Part shown: positions 1 to 8,559 of the stretch, one piece after another | Position numbering within the stretch: position 1 is the first letter of the stretch | Layout of the letters: every line of letters starts with the position of its first letter | DNA from: SOKP01 sp035530895 | Lineage (GTDB): Archaea; Asgardarchaeota; Lokiarchaeia; Sigyniarchaeales; SOKP01 | Length of the DNA stretch: 32,145 nucleotides | Assembly: GCA_035530895.1 (NCBI GenBank) | Contig: DATKTW010000033.1 | Location: 1-32,145, forward strand | Reading direction: 5' to 3' | Program-made: the position numbers and the translations under genes | Notes under the pieces: generated by a model | Databases searched by the model: none | What the model was told of the DNA's origin: nothing | The model's input: the letters and a program-made list of their open reading frames with translations, nothing else

Positions 1-971
1 CCTGGGATCTCAAAGATTTTATTAATTCTTGGCTTTTTATTAAAAGTCATAAGGGTCAATATTGTTAACAAGACCCCAATTGAAGGAAAAGTAAAAGTTC
101 TTGTTAAATTAGAGTAAAAGATATTTTGGGTGAAAAAACCACTCGTTCCTCTTGGAAGTAAAAAAGATAAGAAATATAGATGTAATAGAAAAAGAACTAT
201 TACAGAGACAAACAATATGAGTTTAATTTTAATCCTATTTTGGAAGATATTTTTATTTTTAATATCCATTTGGCTAATCCAATAACCAAACAACATTCCG
301 AAAAAGAAAGAAAAATATCTTGGTGTAAGTAAACTTAACCACCATAAATTTAATTCATGTCCAAACCACTCATACATGATGTATTGTGAGATAGAATTAA
401 AAATGTCAAAAAAAATAATAAAACAAATATAAAGAACAATACTCAAAACAACCATTAATTTAAATCGTCTTTTTATTAAATAAAAAAAAAAAGGAAAAAA
501 TAGATAGCAACTTAACATTAATGTAAAAAACCAGTAATGTGATACAATCCCCCAATAATCGGGATTAATTGGAACCGATTGTAATCCACTAAGACATAGT
601 AATATTGTATTCATATCATGTTGTACTCCAAATAAAAAGAAGAAAAAATAAAGGTTAACTAAAGATGCAATAATTAGATTTGGGTATAATCTTACCAATC
701 TTTTTTTATACCAACTCTTCCAAGAATGAATTTTACTTTCTTCTCCTCTAATAACACTCATAGTTAAAAACATCCCACTTAAAAACATCATAGCTTCAAA
801 ACCAACTTTTCCTATTTCTATAAAAAATAACAATAATACATTTACATTAAAAGAAATAAAAAAAAGCCCATAGTACCAGTGGACAGGAATACAACCATAA
901 CCTACAATTGCTTTTAATAAATTAGCTCCTTGAGAAAAACCTTCACCAATTATTGATTCTTCTTTACTCAT
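1..971 (-). CDS. Acyltransferase 3 family membrane protein (3' end cut off by window edge)
   Basis: An uninterrupted minus-strand frame of 323 codons starts at the ATG at 969-971 and runs off the left edge, so the C-terminus is missing. The protein is strongly hydrophobic, with about eight or more membrane segments. Its pattern is that of the acyltransferase 3 (OafA-like) family: a conserved segment with F-E-A-M-M-F-L-S-G near residue 55-65, a basic K-K-R-L-V-R-L-Y-P loop near residue 85, S-H-Y-W-F-F-T-L-M around residue 145, and P-R-Y-F-S-F-F-F-G-M near residue 220. Family members move acyl groups across the membrane onto surface sugars or lipids; the substrate here cannot be told. The usual catalytic histidine of the first helix may be the one in P-V-H-W-Y-Y (about residue 31). 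It is not obviously in an operon: the next gene upstream is separated by about 400 bases. The family call is fairly safe and the substrate unknown. Confidence 0.82.
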   Translation of the reverse strand, partial: MSKEESIIGEGFSQGANLLKAIVGYGCIPVHWYYGLFFISFNVNVLLLFFIEIGKVGFEAMMFLSGMFLTMSVIRGEESKIHSWKSWYKKRLVRLYPNLIIASLVNLYFFFFLFGVQHDMNTILLCLSGLQSVPINPDYWGIVSHYWFFTLMLSCYLFFPFFFYLIKRRFKLMVVLSIVLYICFIIFFDIFNSISQYIMYEWFGHELNLWWLSLLTPRYFSFFFGMLFGYWISQMDIKNKNIFQNRIKIKLILFVSVIVLFLLHLYFLSFLLPRGTSGFFTQNIFYSNLTRTFTFPSIGVLLTILTLMTFNKKPRINKIFEIP

Positions 972-1170
972 GGTTTCGTATTAATAATTTTTCCTAATTT
1001 TTCGAGTAAAATATTACTTTATGTAAATAATGGATGAGATATCCATTTCATAAATATGGTTTCTAATGTTAATTTTTGTTATTAACTTTATGAAAACGTA
1101 AGAAAAAAAATAACCGATTTGACTATTTTTTATTATTTATGAAATTGTAAGAATTAAAATTTTTCCTTAA
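972..1170. other. AT-rich intergenic stretch, probable promoter side of the acyltransferase gene
   Basis: No coding frame of note and no RNA-like structure was seen. It lies upstream of the minus-strand acyltransferase gene and must hold that gene's promoter, but no TATA element could be picked with confidence against the AT-rich background. Confidence 0.4.
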
Positions 1171-1350
1171 CTCAAACCTTTGATCTTAAAATTAAATTTT
1201 AATTTATATGAAACTGTCGTTGAAACAGCGGGAGGTCTTTCCAAAGTGTTTTTTCATTCTAAAGGAATTTCGTATACAGATGTTAATTCTTTATTTCAAA
1301 AAGTGTGCATTGATTCCAAAATCCCAGAACCCGTGCGACGGCACACATAA
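1171..1350 (+). pseudogene. Possible decayed C-terminal fragment of endonuclease V
   Basis: This is a 59-codon open stretch bounded by stops (TAA at 1168-1170 and TAA at 1348-1350) with no ATG. Its last 45 codons are visibly less AT-rich than the surroundings and read like protein: a piece with E-T-A-G-G-L-S-K-V-F-F-H-S-K-G-I-S followed by K-I-P-E-P-V-R-R-H-T. The endonuclease V family ends with a V-S-x-G-H-x-I-S segment followed about 20 residues later by L-P-E-P-x-R-x-A-H. The order and spacing resemble this, but the catalytic residues of the family lie further upstream and are absent. If the match is right, this is only the tail of a lost DNA repair gene. It could also be a chance open frame; a short GTGC-GACG-GCAC hairpin lies inside it. 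Confidence 0.3.
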
Positions 1351-1386
1351 TAGGTAAAGCGTTATAAAAACATTAATAAAAGAGTT

Positions 1387-1863
1387 TTATTTGGTATTAA
1401 TCTCATATTCTAATATTTCTCTCATCCTTTGTTGTAACTCAGGCCTAATAGCTGACATTCCATACGTTTTAAGACCGCCTAACTTTTTCTGGATTTCTTT
1501 AGCACTTAAAGCACCAGGTAGATCCTGCTTATTTGCGATTGCTATGATTTTAGTTCCTAAACTACGTTCAAACCTATCATAGATTTCCTTTGTCTGCTTT
1601 ATATTTTTTTTAGTAGAATCACATACGATCACTGCTAAACCGGCTCCCCTGAGAAAATCCTGCCACATAAACTTAAACCTATTCTGACCACCTATGTCCC
1701 AAACAGAACAATTTTTTCCATTCAGAAAGGAATCTTCGACTTCTAAACCTACTGTAGGAATTCTTTCACGAGGGACATCACGTCCGTGTAATAAAGACAG
1801 TAACGAGGATTTACCTACACCTCCTTCACCTATCAAACATATTTTTTTCTTAGTTGTTAACAA
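1387..1863 (-). CDS. Arf-like small GTPase
   Basis: A 158-residue Ras-superfamily GTPase whose motifs are closest to the Arf/Sar branch. Visible are the P-loop G-E-G-G-V-G-K-S (12-19), switch I P-T-V-G-L-E-V with the Mg-binding threonine at 37, G3 W-D-I-G-G-Q (55-60) with glutamine at 60, G4 N-K-Q-D (111-114) and G5 S-A-I (137-139). The N-K-Q-D-L-P-G-A segment is very Arf-like. No N-terminal Gly-2 for myristoylation and no C-terminal cysteine are present, so membrane attachment would need another route. It is complete and slightly shorter than eukaryotic Arf (about 180), lacking the N-terminal amphipathic helix. Such GTPases are abundant in Asgard genomes; the cellular role is unknown. It lies downstream of the EF-1A gene on the same strand, about 180 bases away. 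Confidence 0.93.
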   Translation of the reverse strand: MLTTKKKICLIGEGGVGKSSLLSLLHGRDVPRERIPTVGLEVEDSFLNGKNCSVWDIGGQNRFKFMWQDFLRGAGLAVIVCDSTKKNIKQTKEIYDRFERSLGTKIIAIANKQDLPGALSAKEIQKKLGGLKTYGMSAIRPELQQRMREILEYEINTK

Positions 1864-2046
1864 AATTAACCCTTTCTAACCACGATTTATGATAATTAGA
1901 AAAGGCAAGTTATCTTACAAAAATGAAAATAATATTCACATAATATGAAATTATAAAACTAAAAGAAATTAGATTAGCAGAAAATAGCAAATAAAAATAA
2001 ATTAAAATTAAATATTAATTAAAAAAATCAAAGAAAGATTATCTCT

Positions 2047-3348
2047 TTATACTCCTGGGTCAAGGTCCTTAACAATCCCCACAGCAGCCGTTCTACCCAT
2101 GTCGCGCACCGCAAATCTGCCGAGTTCTGGAAAATCTTCGTATTTTTCAATACAAAGCTTTTTAATTGGCTGTAGTTTGATGATTGCTGCATCATTCTTC
2201 TTGAGAAATTTCGGATTGTCCTCGATTACGGCACCAGTCTTCTGATCCAACTTTTTGCTTAACTCGATAAATTTGGCAGCGACTTGAGCTGTATGAGCGT
2301 GAACTACAGGAGTGTATCCTTGAGCAATAGCTGTTGGATGCCATATAACAATTATTTGTCCAGTCCAGTTCCCCTTTGGAGTAACTACAGTTGGAACATT
2401 GGTCGGATGGCCCATGACATCGCCACGACTAACATCCGCCATAGTAATTCCTCTGATGCTAAAACCGATGTTATCACCAGGTTCGGCAGTTGGTTGTTCT
2501 TCGTGGTGCATTTCGATGCTTCTTATTTCGCCTTTAAAGCCAGTTGGCATTATAACAATTTTATCATTCTTCTTCAATACACCTGTTTCAACTCTTCCAA
2601 CAGGGACAACTCCAGTACCTTTAATATTATATGCGTCTTGAATTGGAACGCGTAGTGGTTTGCCAGTAGGTTTTGGAGGGAGTTCAAATGCATCAATCGC
2701 TTCAATTAAGGTTGGACCGTTGTACCATGGAAGGTTAGCACTTTTTTCCGTTAAATTCTCTGCTTTAAGACCACTTACAGGTACAAATGGAATTTTTTTG
2801 ACTGGAAACCCTATATTTTTTAGGAGATCAGAGACTGCTTCTTTTACTTCATTATAGCGCTCTTCGCTGTATTCATAGTTATCTGCTTTATTGACTGCAA
2901 CGACTAATTGCTTAACACCTAAAGTTTGGGCTAAATAAGCGTGTTCTCGAGTTTGACCATTTGCTGCAATACCGACTTCCATTTCGCCTTTCTTTCCAGA
3001 AACGACTAAAATTGCGGCGTCAGCTTGAGAGGCACCAGTGATCATGTTCTTTACGAAGTCAGCATGACCCGGAGCGTCAATAATGGTGAAATATTTTGAG
3101 TTAGTTTCGAATTTTCGGAATGCTAAATCAATAGTAATACCACGTTGTCGCTCTTCTTTTAGTCGATCGAAGACATAAGCATATGACCAAGATTCTCTAT
3201 CGTATTCTTTTGCTAACTTCTCAAGCTCTCGTGCTTCTCTGTCTGATACAGCTCCAGTTTTGACGAGCATTGCGCCCATCATGGTGGATTTGCCGTGATC
3301 TATATGACCTATTATTACCAGGTTTAAATGTTTTTTATCAGTTGGCAT
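2047..3348 (-). CDS. tuf: Translation elongation factor 1-alpha (aEF-1A)
   Basis: A full-length (433 residues) aEF-1A, the GTPase that delivers aminoacyl-tRNA to the ribosome. The GTPase motifs are all present: G-H-I-D-H-G-K-S-T near the N-terminus, the switch I region R-G-I-T-I-D, D-A-P-G-H-A-D-F, and N-K-A-D. Two beta-barrel domains follow (from about residue 225), with the family C-terminus R-D-M-G-R-T-A-A-V-G. The start is the ATG at 3346-3348, followed by the usual short basic leader. In most archaea this gene sits next to rps10 and downstream of S12-S7-EF2. Here it stands apart from the S12/S7 cluster at 15.7-16.8 kb and no S10 follows, so the operon has been split. The following same-strand gene is the Arf-like GTPase. 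Confidence 0.98.
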   Translation of the reverse strand: MPTDKKHLNLVIIGHIDHGKSTMMGAMLVKTGAVSDREARELEKLAKEYDRESWSYAYVFDRLKEERQRGITIDLAFRKFETNSKYFTIIDAPGHADFVKNMITGASQADAAILVVSGKKGEMEVGIAANGQTREHAYLAQTLGVKQLVVAVNKADNYEYSEERYNEVKEAVSDLLKNIGFPVKKIPFVPVSGLKAENLTEKSANLPWYNGPTLIEAIDAFELPPKPTGKPLRVPIQDAYNIKGTGVVPVGRVETGVLKKNDKIVIMPTGFKGEIRSIEMHHEEQPTAEPGDNIGFSIRGITMADVSRGDVMGHPTNVPTVVTPKGNWTGQIIVIWHPTAIAQGYTPVVHAHTAQVAAKFIELSKKLDQKTGAVIEDNPKFLKKNDAAIIKLQPIKKLCIEKYEDFPELGRFAVRDMGRTAAVGIVKDLDPGV

Positions 3349-3542
3349 TTTAAATCAATTTCCTCTACTTATTATTAGGTTAGATAATTTAATATGAAAT
3401 TATAAAATATAATTTTAGATTAAATGATAACTACATTTAATGATATCAAATATATATTTTTTACTATAATTTCTAGCATTAGTTTGAACGGAAGTATTAG
3501 ATAAATTTGTTGAGTAAGAGTTGATTTAGCTTTTCCAATATT

Positions 3543-4010
3543 CTAATTAGTAAAATATCCCCCTTTAAGATCTGAGTATAATTCTTCTTTATTTTTTCTT
3601 AGAAAGTCGAAAATTTGATGAATTTCTTTTGAGAAATTAACTTTCTTACCTTCATTATTTATGGTTTCAGTTTCAATTTTTTCTTTTAAAAATTGATCGA
3701 AAACGGTATTTATCTCATATATATTTATTCGAGTTTCTTTAAAGTAATCTAATAAGTGATGCAAGTAATATGCTTTAACATATGAATTGTGGTCGTATTT
3801 TTCTTCTAAATCTTTCTGATGAAAAAAATTCAACTGCTTTGCTATAGCACTTTCGTATTCCTCTGCGGAAAAATCATTTTTGCTCTCTTTATATGCCCAA
3901 GAAGTTCCATAATCGATGTTTCTATTTACAAAATCAACGATAAATTTGTCAATTCCAATCTTTTTTGCCCATTTACTGTGTATGATCCAGTTTGGTATTT
4001 TTAGATCACT
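3543..4010 (-). CDS. Hypothetical protein without a recognisable start codon
   Basis: The frame is open from a stop at 4011-4013 to the TAA at 3543-3545, about 155 codons. The only conventional start inside is a TTG at 3831-3833, which would leave just 96 residues. However, the upstream 59 codons look coding: they begin L-K-I-P-N-W-I-I-H-S-K-W-A-K-K-I-G-I, continue in the same hydrophilic, helical style and carry tryptophans in good context. The likely natural start is therefore close to the ATA at 3996-3998 or the CTA two codons upstream of it, neither a usual start. The protein is soluble and helix-rich, with an A-Y-Y-L-H-H-L-L-D-Y segment (His-His...Asp) in the middle. I do not recognise the family. 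It is divergent from aIF2-alpha. A start-codon mutation, sequence error or non-standard start all fit. Confidence 0.6.
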   Translation of the reverse strand, partial: SDLKIPNWIIHSKWAKKIGIDKFIVDFVNRNIDYGTSWAYKESKNDFSAEEYESAIAKQLNFFHQKDLEEKYDHNSYVKAYYLHHLLDYFKETRINIYEINTVFDQFLKEKIETETINNEGKKVNFSKEIHQIFDFLRKNKEELYSDLKGGYFTN

Positions 4011-4151
4011 TTATATTTGGTTCTATACTTTAAATTTGATAGAGAACAGTAAAAAAAAACCTTTTTCTAATATTTGTATAATAAAAGTAAAAAGTTATAG
4101 TTCGTTAAATTACAAAGAGATATTAAAAAAAATAAAAAGTTTATAGATATC

Positions 4152-4976
4152 ATGGTAAAGAATAGAGAGCCGTTTCCTAATGAAGGTGCGTTTATTATGG
4201 GGCGCGTTGTCGATATCCAAAACCAATATATTTATGTGGACATACCAGATTATGATGGTCTCCCATCAGAAGATGTTGCTAGAGGAATGATTCATATAAG
4301 TGAAATTTCAAGTAGATGGGTTAAAAATATTAGAAGCATAGTGAGAATTGGTCAAAGACTAGTATTGAGAGTTGTGAAGGTTGTTCCTGATAAAGGACAG
4401 ATTGACCTCTCTTTAAGACGCGTAAATTCTGCCCAAAAAGATTTGATAACAAAAGAACATAAATATGGAAATAAATTTGAGGTTCTCCTGCAGTTTTTAA
4501 CTGAAACGGAAGGAATTGATCTAACCTTAGATCAAGCTTATGAGTTAATAGGTTGGCCTATAAAAGAACAATTTGATTTTTATCAAGAAGCTATTGAAAT
4601 ACTTAAAGAAGAGGGGGAGGATATTTTAAATGAACTTAAAGATGTTCCAGATCATATTAAAGATGCTTTTTTGAAAATAGTAAAAGAAAACGTTGAGATT
4701 TCTACAGTAAGAATAAGCGGTAAAATAAAAATAATCAATAGAACCGGAGATGGAATTAATATAATAAAAGAAACATTGAATAAAGTTGCGAAGGTAATCG
4801 ATAAGCCAAAAGAAACTCGAAAATTAAGTTTATTATATTTGGGTGCGCCTTATTACAGATTAGAAATTGTTTCTAAAGATTATCTCGATGCAGAAAGTAT
4901 TCTTTCAGATGCCCTTGAAGTTCTTGAATCTTCCACTCAAAAAACTGATGGTTTATATGAATTTATTAGGAAGTAA
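4152..4976 (+). CDS. Translation initiation factor 2 subunit alpha (aIF2-alpha)
   Basis: A 274-residue archaeal/eukaryotic-type initiation factor 2 alpha subunit, part of the heterotrimer that brings initiator tRNA to the small ribosomal subunit. The N-terminal S1/OB domain (about 8-85) shows G-x-V-x-x-I-x-x-x-Y-I-Y-V-D-I, G-M-I-H-I-S-E-I-S and Q-I-D-L-S-L-R-R-V. A helical middle domain (about 90-170) and the alpha/beta C-terminal domain (about 175-270) follow. The segment equivalent to the eukaryotic kinase-target loop (S-E-I-S-S-R-W-V-K-N-I-R-S) is present. It is followed 29 bases downstream by nop10, the pairing usual in archaea, but the normally preceding L44e and S27e genes are about 7 kb away on the other strand. 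Confidence 0.96.
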   Translation: MVKNREPFPNEGAFIMGRVVDIQNQYIYVDIPDYDGLPSEDVARGMIHISEISSRWVKNIRSIVRIGQRLVLRVVKVVPDKGQIDLSLRRVNSAQKDLITKEHKYGNKFEVLLQFLTETEGIDLTLDQAYELIGWPIKEQFDFYQEAIEILKEEGEDILNELKDVPDHIKDAFLKIVKENVEISTVRISGKIKIINRTGDGINIIKETLNKVAKVIDKPKETRKLSLLYLGAPYYRLEIVSKDYLDAESILSDALEVLESSTQKTDGLYEFIRK

Positions 4977-5005
4977 AACTTAATAATTTTTTTATAGCTA
5001 GAGCG

Positions 5006-5197
5006 ATGACGAAATACCTTCAAAAATGTAGTAAATGTGGAGAATATGGATTGATAAATGCAAAATCTGTGTGTAAACACTGCGGAGGTACTTTAGTTAA
5101 CCCATTTCCTCCAAAATACTCTCCTATCGATAAATATTCTAAATATCGAATCGTATACTTTAAAGAGGAGTTTAAAAAAAAGTTGAAAGATAATTAA
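5006..5197 (+). CDS. nop10: H/ACA ribonucleoprotein subunit Nop10
   Basis: A 63-residue Nop10, a core protein of H/ACA RNPs that guide RNA pseudouridylation together with Cbf5, Gar1 and L7Ae. It has the small zinc ribbon C8-x2-C11 ... C23-x2-C26, then the conserved P-P-K-Y-S-P-I-D-K-Y-S-K-Y-R linker and C-terminal helix that bind Cbf5. Family members are typically about 55-60 residues, so it is complete. It follows aIF2-alpha, as in many archaea. Its stop overlaps the stop of the convergent GINS gene by four bases. Confidence 0.95.
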   Translation: MTKYLQKCSKCGEYGLINAKSVCKHCGGTLVNPFPPKYSPIDKYSKYRIVYFKEEFKKKLKDN

Positions 5198-5883
5198 GAC
5201 AGTTCGATCTTTTCTGCTATTTTTTCGTAAACGAGGATTTTCGCGTTCTTATAGGGCATATTAGCGATATCATTTACCTGAAAGGGTCCATAATTAATAA
5301 GGTCAATCCCTACTAAAGGCGGAGAAGGTTCGTTGAAACGAATAAGCGTGTAATTGTATTTGTCCTCTTGGTTAGGTTGATCTTTTTCTGCTTTTTCGAG
5401 TTGAGCGTTATTAGTTGTTTCAATTGAATGATCTTCGGTGGATTCCTCTAAAGGGGGAATGTTAGCGGGTTTTTCTTCGTCCTGTAAAATCTCTTCTAAC
5501 TCAATTGGTTTCTGATCATCGTAGAGCGCGAGCTTTTTAAGTTTTTTATATCCTTTAATCGCGCTAACTAAATTTTGAAAGAATAATTTCTCTGCCTCTA
5601 TTACATCATTTAGATCAATGTCGTTAAGAGATAAAGCATAATTAAGTATTTTTACTTCCCGAATTTTTAAGAAATCGTTAAATAAATAAGTAAAACCCTT
5701 CTTGTATGAGTTAAATAATGACAATTCAACTTTGGGTTTTTCCTCTATCTGATATTGAGTTATATAATTAAAAAATTTTTTATAATTATCAAATATTTCT
5801 TGGGTTAATTGAGTCAACTTGGGTTGCTCAAATTCTTTAAGCCAATGTTGATAAAGTTTATCGTAATCCTTTTTTAAATCCAT
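5194..5883 (-). CDS. GINS complex subunit (Gins51/Gins15 type)
   Basis: An archaeal GINS subunit of the replicative CMG-like helicase. The N-terminal two thirds are helical (A domain). After an acidic, low-complexity linker (about 140-180) comes the small C-terminal B domain: Y-T-L-I-R-F-N-E, then Y-G-P-F-Q-V-N-D-I-A-N-M-P and N-A-K-I-L-V-Y-E-K. A helix-first order with the B domain last identifies the Gins51 (Sld5/Psf1-like) class. The frame opens with two methionines: ATG at 5890-5892 and another three codons later at 5881-5883. I chose the inner one because M-D-L-K-K-D-Y-D-K-L-Y looks like the natural N-terminus, but this is uncertain. The gene is downstream of priL-priS on the same strand, the classic archaeal replication grouping. 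Confidence 0.88.
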   Translation of the reverse strand: MDLKKDYDKLYQHWLKEFEQPKLTQLTQEIFDNYKKFFNYITQYQIEEKPKVELSLFNSYKKGFTYLFNDFLKIREVKILNYALSLNDIDLNDVIEAEKLFFQNLVSAIKGYKKLKKLALYDDQKPIELEEILQDEEKPANIPPLEESTEDHSIETTNNAQLEKAEKDQPNQEDKYNYTLIRFNEPSPPLVGIDLINYGPFQVNDIANMPYKNAKILVYEKIAEKIELS

Positions 5884-5944
5884 AAGTCTCAAACAATTGA
5901 AATATGTTATAATAATGAAGGATAGGGCAGAATTTTATGTTATC

Positions 5945-7228
5945 CTAAATCGTTTTAGCAACTTCTTTACACAATAAAAAAACTGCGAAGTGGTGAGGAA
6001 CTTCTATTATTTCACCTTTGATGTAGGGACCAAACGATTCCCCCTTGATTTTAGTGATTGGTAATTTATTTTCCACTATTTCTAATTTTTGGGTCAATTT
6101 TTTTTTACTTTTAAACACGATGGGATCTAATTTCTCATTAGATTCATCTAAAGGATTAAAACCGTTAAGTTCGTTTAATTCAATTTCTTGAACTTTAAAT
6201 CCTGTTTTTCCATGCAACGATCCAGGATATCGTATGAGTCGATGTATGTCTATTGAAACTGGCTCGTCTAATTCAACTCCAACTTGATTAACAATTCCTC
6301 TTAGGAGTTTCTTCCAATTAGTTAAACCAAAACCTTCAATAGCCCAAACATTTCTTTCTCCTTTAGTAATTAGCTCTAAGAAATCATCTTTATATTTTAA
6401 AAAACTTGTAACTACATTAGAATTAAAACCAAAGTGATTTTTGTCTAGAAGTAAAGCTTCGATTTGTTTTGTAGGCTTATTTAATAATTTTTCAATTTTA
6501 TTCATTATTTTTTGCGACCAACCAATGTTTTCCTCTAGCAATCCATAGATTATGTTAAATCTTTCATTTAATCCTAAAATTTCAAAATTTATATTTTCTC
6601 CAGTGATGTAATCTACAATTTCTCTTCTTTCCTCACTACTGAGCTTTCTAAGGTCTTCACTTTCAATTTTAAGGTGATATCCTCTGTGACCCGAAAACGC
6701 AATTTTCAAATGTTTTTCGTCAATTCCAAAATCGGGGATAAGAAAATTAAATACTAACTTAGTGATCTCGTTTTTAGCAACATTTAAGCATTGATCACAT
6801 ACCCAGCTGATTTTAGTAAACTTTGAACCCTTACATTTTGGGCATGTTTGGGGCATACCGGTTCCCTCATCACCACATTCTTTACAAATCCACAGATCGT
6901 GTTGATCTTTACATGGAGTGTAGAAGTGATCAACATCAATATCAATAATGAAATCACACCCCTGGTACTCTTTACTATTCATGTCTTGTGCATCAGGTTT
7001 TAGATAAAGTGAACCGCTGGAATATAAGTGCCTTGGAGCATCCTTTATCAAATAACTTCTTAGATTATCCAGGTTATCAAAACTCATATGTCTCTTCATA
7101 AAAACTTTTTTTTCCCAAGGGATTAAGCCAAATTCCCGTAAGTTGAACGAACTTACTTTAGGAAAATCAAACTGTTTCTCTTGGTAATATGCTTGGAATA
7201 ACCTTTTTAGATATGTGTATTCAATCAT
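5945..7228 (-). CDS. priS: DNA primase small (catalytic) subunit PriS
   Basis: The catalytic subunit of archaeo-eukaryotic primase. Numbering from the chosen ATG (7226-7228), the metal-binding D-I-D-V-D carries Asp96, Asp98 and Asp100. A four-cysteine zinc knob follows (C115, C118, C129, C132), and the S-G-H-R-G-Y-H nucleotide-binding motif is at 179-185. The third catalytic Asp is in the S-I-D-I-H-R-L-I-R-Y-P-G-S-L-H-G segment near residue 320-340. An upstream in-frame ATG at 7292-7294 would add 22 residues lying inside priL. The inner ATG gives the usual N-terminus and overlaps the priL stop by 8 bases, suggesting translational coupling. At 427 residues it is somewhat longer than typical archaeal PriS (about 350-400). 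Confidence 0.95.
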   Translation of the reverse strand: MIEYTYLKRLFQAYYQEKQFDFPKVSSFNLREFGLIPWEKKVFMKRHMSFDNLDNLRSYLIKDAPRHLYSSGSLYLKPDAQDMNSKEYQGCDFIIDIDVDHFYTPCKDQHDLWICKECGDEGTGMPQTCPKCKGSKFTKISWVCDQCLNVAKNEITKLVFNFLIPDFGIDEKHLKIAFSGHRGYHLKIESEDLRKLSSEERREIVDYITGENINFEILGLNERFNIIYGLLEENIGWSQKIMNKIEKLLNKPTKQIEALLLDKNHFGFNSNVVTSFLKYKDDFLELITKGERNVWAIEGFGLTNWKKLLRGIVNQVGVELDEPVSIDIHRLIRYPGSLHGKTGFKVQEIELNELNGFNPLDESNEKLDPIVFKSKKKLTQKLEIVENKLPITKIKGESFGPYIKGEIIEVPHHFAVFLLCKEVAKTI

Positions 7229-8435
7229 TTTGCTTCTGAGATTCCTCCAATTCTCTTTTTGCCTTATTTTTAAGGTATACTTCTTCTTTCTCATCTCTGT
7301 ATTGCTTTATCCTGATATAATTTAAAGGATGTTTTAATTTTTTTCTCTCAGTTAGTTCTTTTGAACCATATCCTTCTTGACACAGTTTATCTTTATATTT
7401 CTCTTTCATACAAAGACCGATAGATTGTAAAGTAGAACACTGATATGGAGTGTATTTTTTTTTCTTTGCATATTCTACTTGATAATTAGTTTTTTCTCGA
7501 TCAAAATCTGGTAAAGTGGAGAAAACATCTACAACCTTTTCAACGGGATAATCTAAAGCGAGTAAAAACCAAACTATAAAAAGTCTTTCATGATGCACTA
7601 AATTTTGTCCTTCTTCAGCTTTTTTTAAGATTTCTATGACGCACGGAGGATAAAGCTTCAGAATATCTGTTTTCCCAGTAATATCGATTTTAAATGTAAA
7701 ATCAAAATCTTCTTTTCTCTTTGTCCAAATACTATTGATTTTTTCATATAGCTCTTTAAATTCTTGATTTTTAAGTACTTCTTCAAGAAATGATTTTAAC
7801 GACGCTTTATCTTCCGTTTCTTCAATAATGATTTTATTTCTAACATACTCTTGTATCAAACGCATTAAATTTCTATTCTGAATATATACATAACCATTTT
7901 GTAATGGATTATGGGCTAATTTTCTATATTCGTCCCTTAAATTTGAAGCAAGTTTAAGATAATCAATATAGTAAATAGCAAAGTTTGTTACTTGTTTTTC
8001 ACGATTATCTTTTAACATTTTATTCCCAAATTTAATTGGAGGATCATAAAAATTAACTCTCAATTCCAAATCTAGACATATATAGTAAAGATCCGATTCG
8101 CTGTTATCTTTTTCCATCTTGCTATAAGCATTCTTAGAATACAAATTAGCGATTCTATTTGTTATCAACTTATTATTTAGGGCATAAACTAAAATATTAA
8201 GTAAAATGTAGACATAGACAGTTAAATTATCCTCCTTCATTTTTGGGATATCTTCCAAATTATTGAAGGCAGATTTAAAGATTGTAAAAACACGTTCGGA
8301 TATTTGCTTACTATCGCTTTTTGAAAAAATATCAGTAATAAATTCAGAAGGTAGTTTATCAGCAATATCAGAATAATAAAGTTTTAAAGAAGGAAGCCAA
8401 GGATAACGGTTGATTAAATCATTTGGTATACTCAA
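7221..8435 (-). CDS. priL: DNA primase large subunit PriL
   Basis: The regulatory, iron-sulfur subunit of archaeal primase (404 residues). The N-terminal half is helical. The C-terminal domain holds the four cysteines expected to bind the 4Fe-4S cluster: C265 (P-P-C), C333 and C342 (Y-Q-C-S-T-L-Q-S-I-G-L-C) and C352. The segment H-H-E-R-L-F-I-V-W-F-L-L near 281-292 is typical of the primase C-terminal fold. PriL initiates and hands over primers together with PriS, whose start codon overlaps this gene's end. It is 124 bases downstream of PCNA on the same strand, so PCNA-PriL-PriS-GINS may be one transcription unit. Confidence 0.94.
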   Translation of the reverse strand: MSIPNDLINRYPWLPSLKLYYSDIADKLPSEFITDIFSKSDSKQISERVFTIFKSAFNNLEDIPKMKEDNLTVYVYILLNILVYALNNKLITNRIANLYSKNAYSKMEKDNSESDLYYICLDLELRVNFYDPPIKFGNKMLKDNREKQVTNFAIYYIDYLKLASNLRDEYRKLAHNPLQNGYVYIQNRNLMRLIQEYVRNKIIIEETEDKASLKSFLEEVLKNQEFKELYEKINSIWTKRKEDFDFTFKIDITGKTDILKLYPPCVIEILKKAEEGQNLVHHERLFIVWFLLALDYPVEKVVDVFSTLPDFDREKTNYQVEYAKKKKYTPYQCSTLQSIGLCMKEKYKDKLCQEGYGSKELTERKKLKHPLNYIRIKQYRDEKEEVYLKNKAKRELEESQKQND

Positions 8436-8559
8436 AGCTTCTCTTACCCTTCATTTTAAATTGAAAATAAGTACATATAATTGATATTGGAGTTTTTTCG
8501 ATTTAACCGCTATGAGTTAACTGGTTTATTATAGTTATGAAAAAATTGGATGAAAAATC

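Noticed and set aside
3819..4146. Two plus-strand frames ahead of aIF2-alpha
   Set aside because: They lie antisense to the better coding frame at 3543-4010 or in AT-rich leader DNA, and show no family features.
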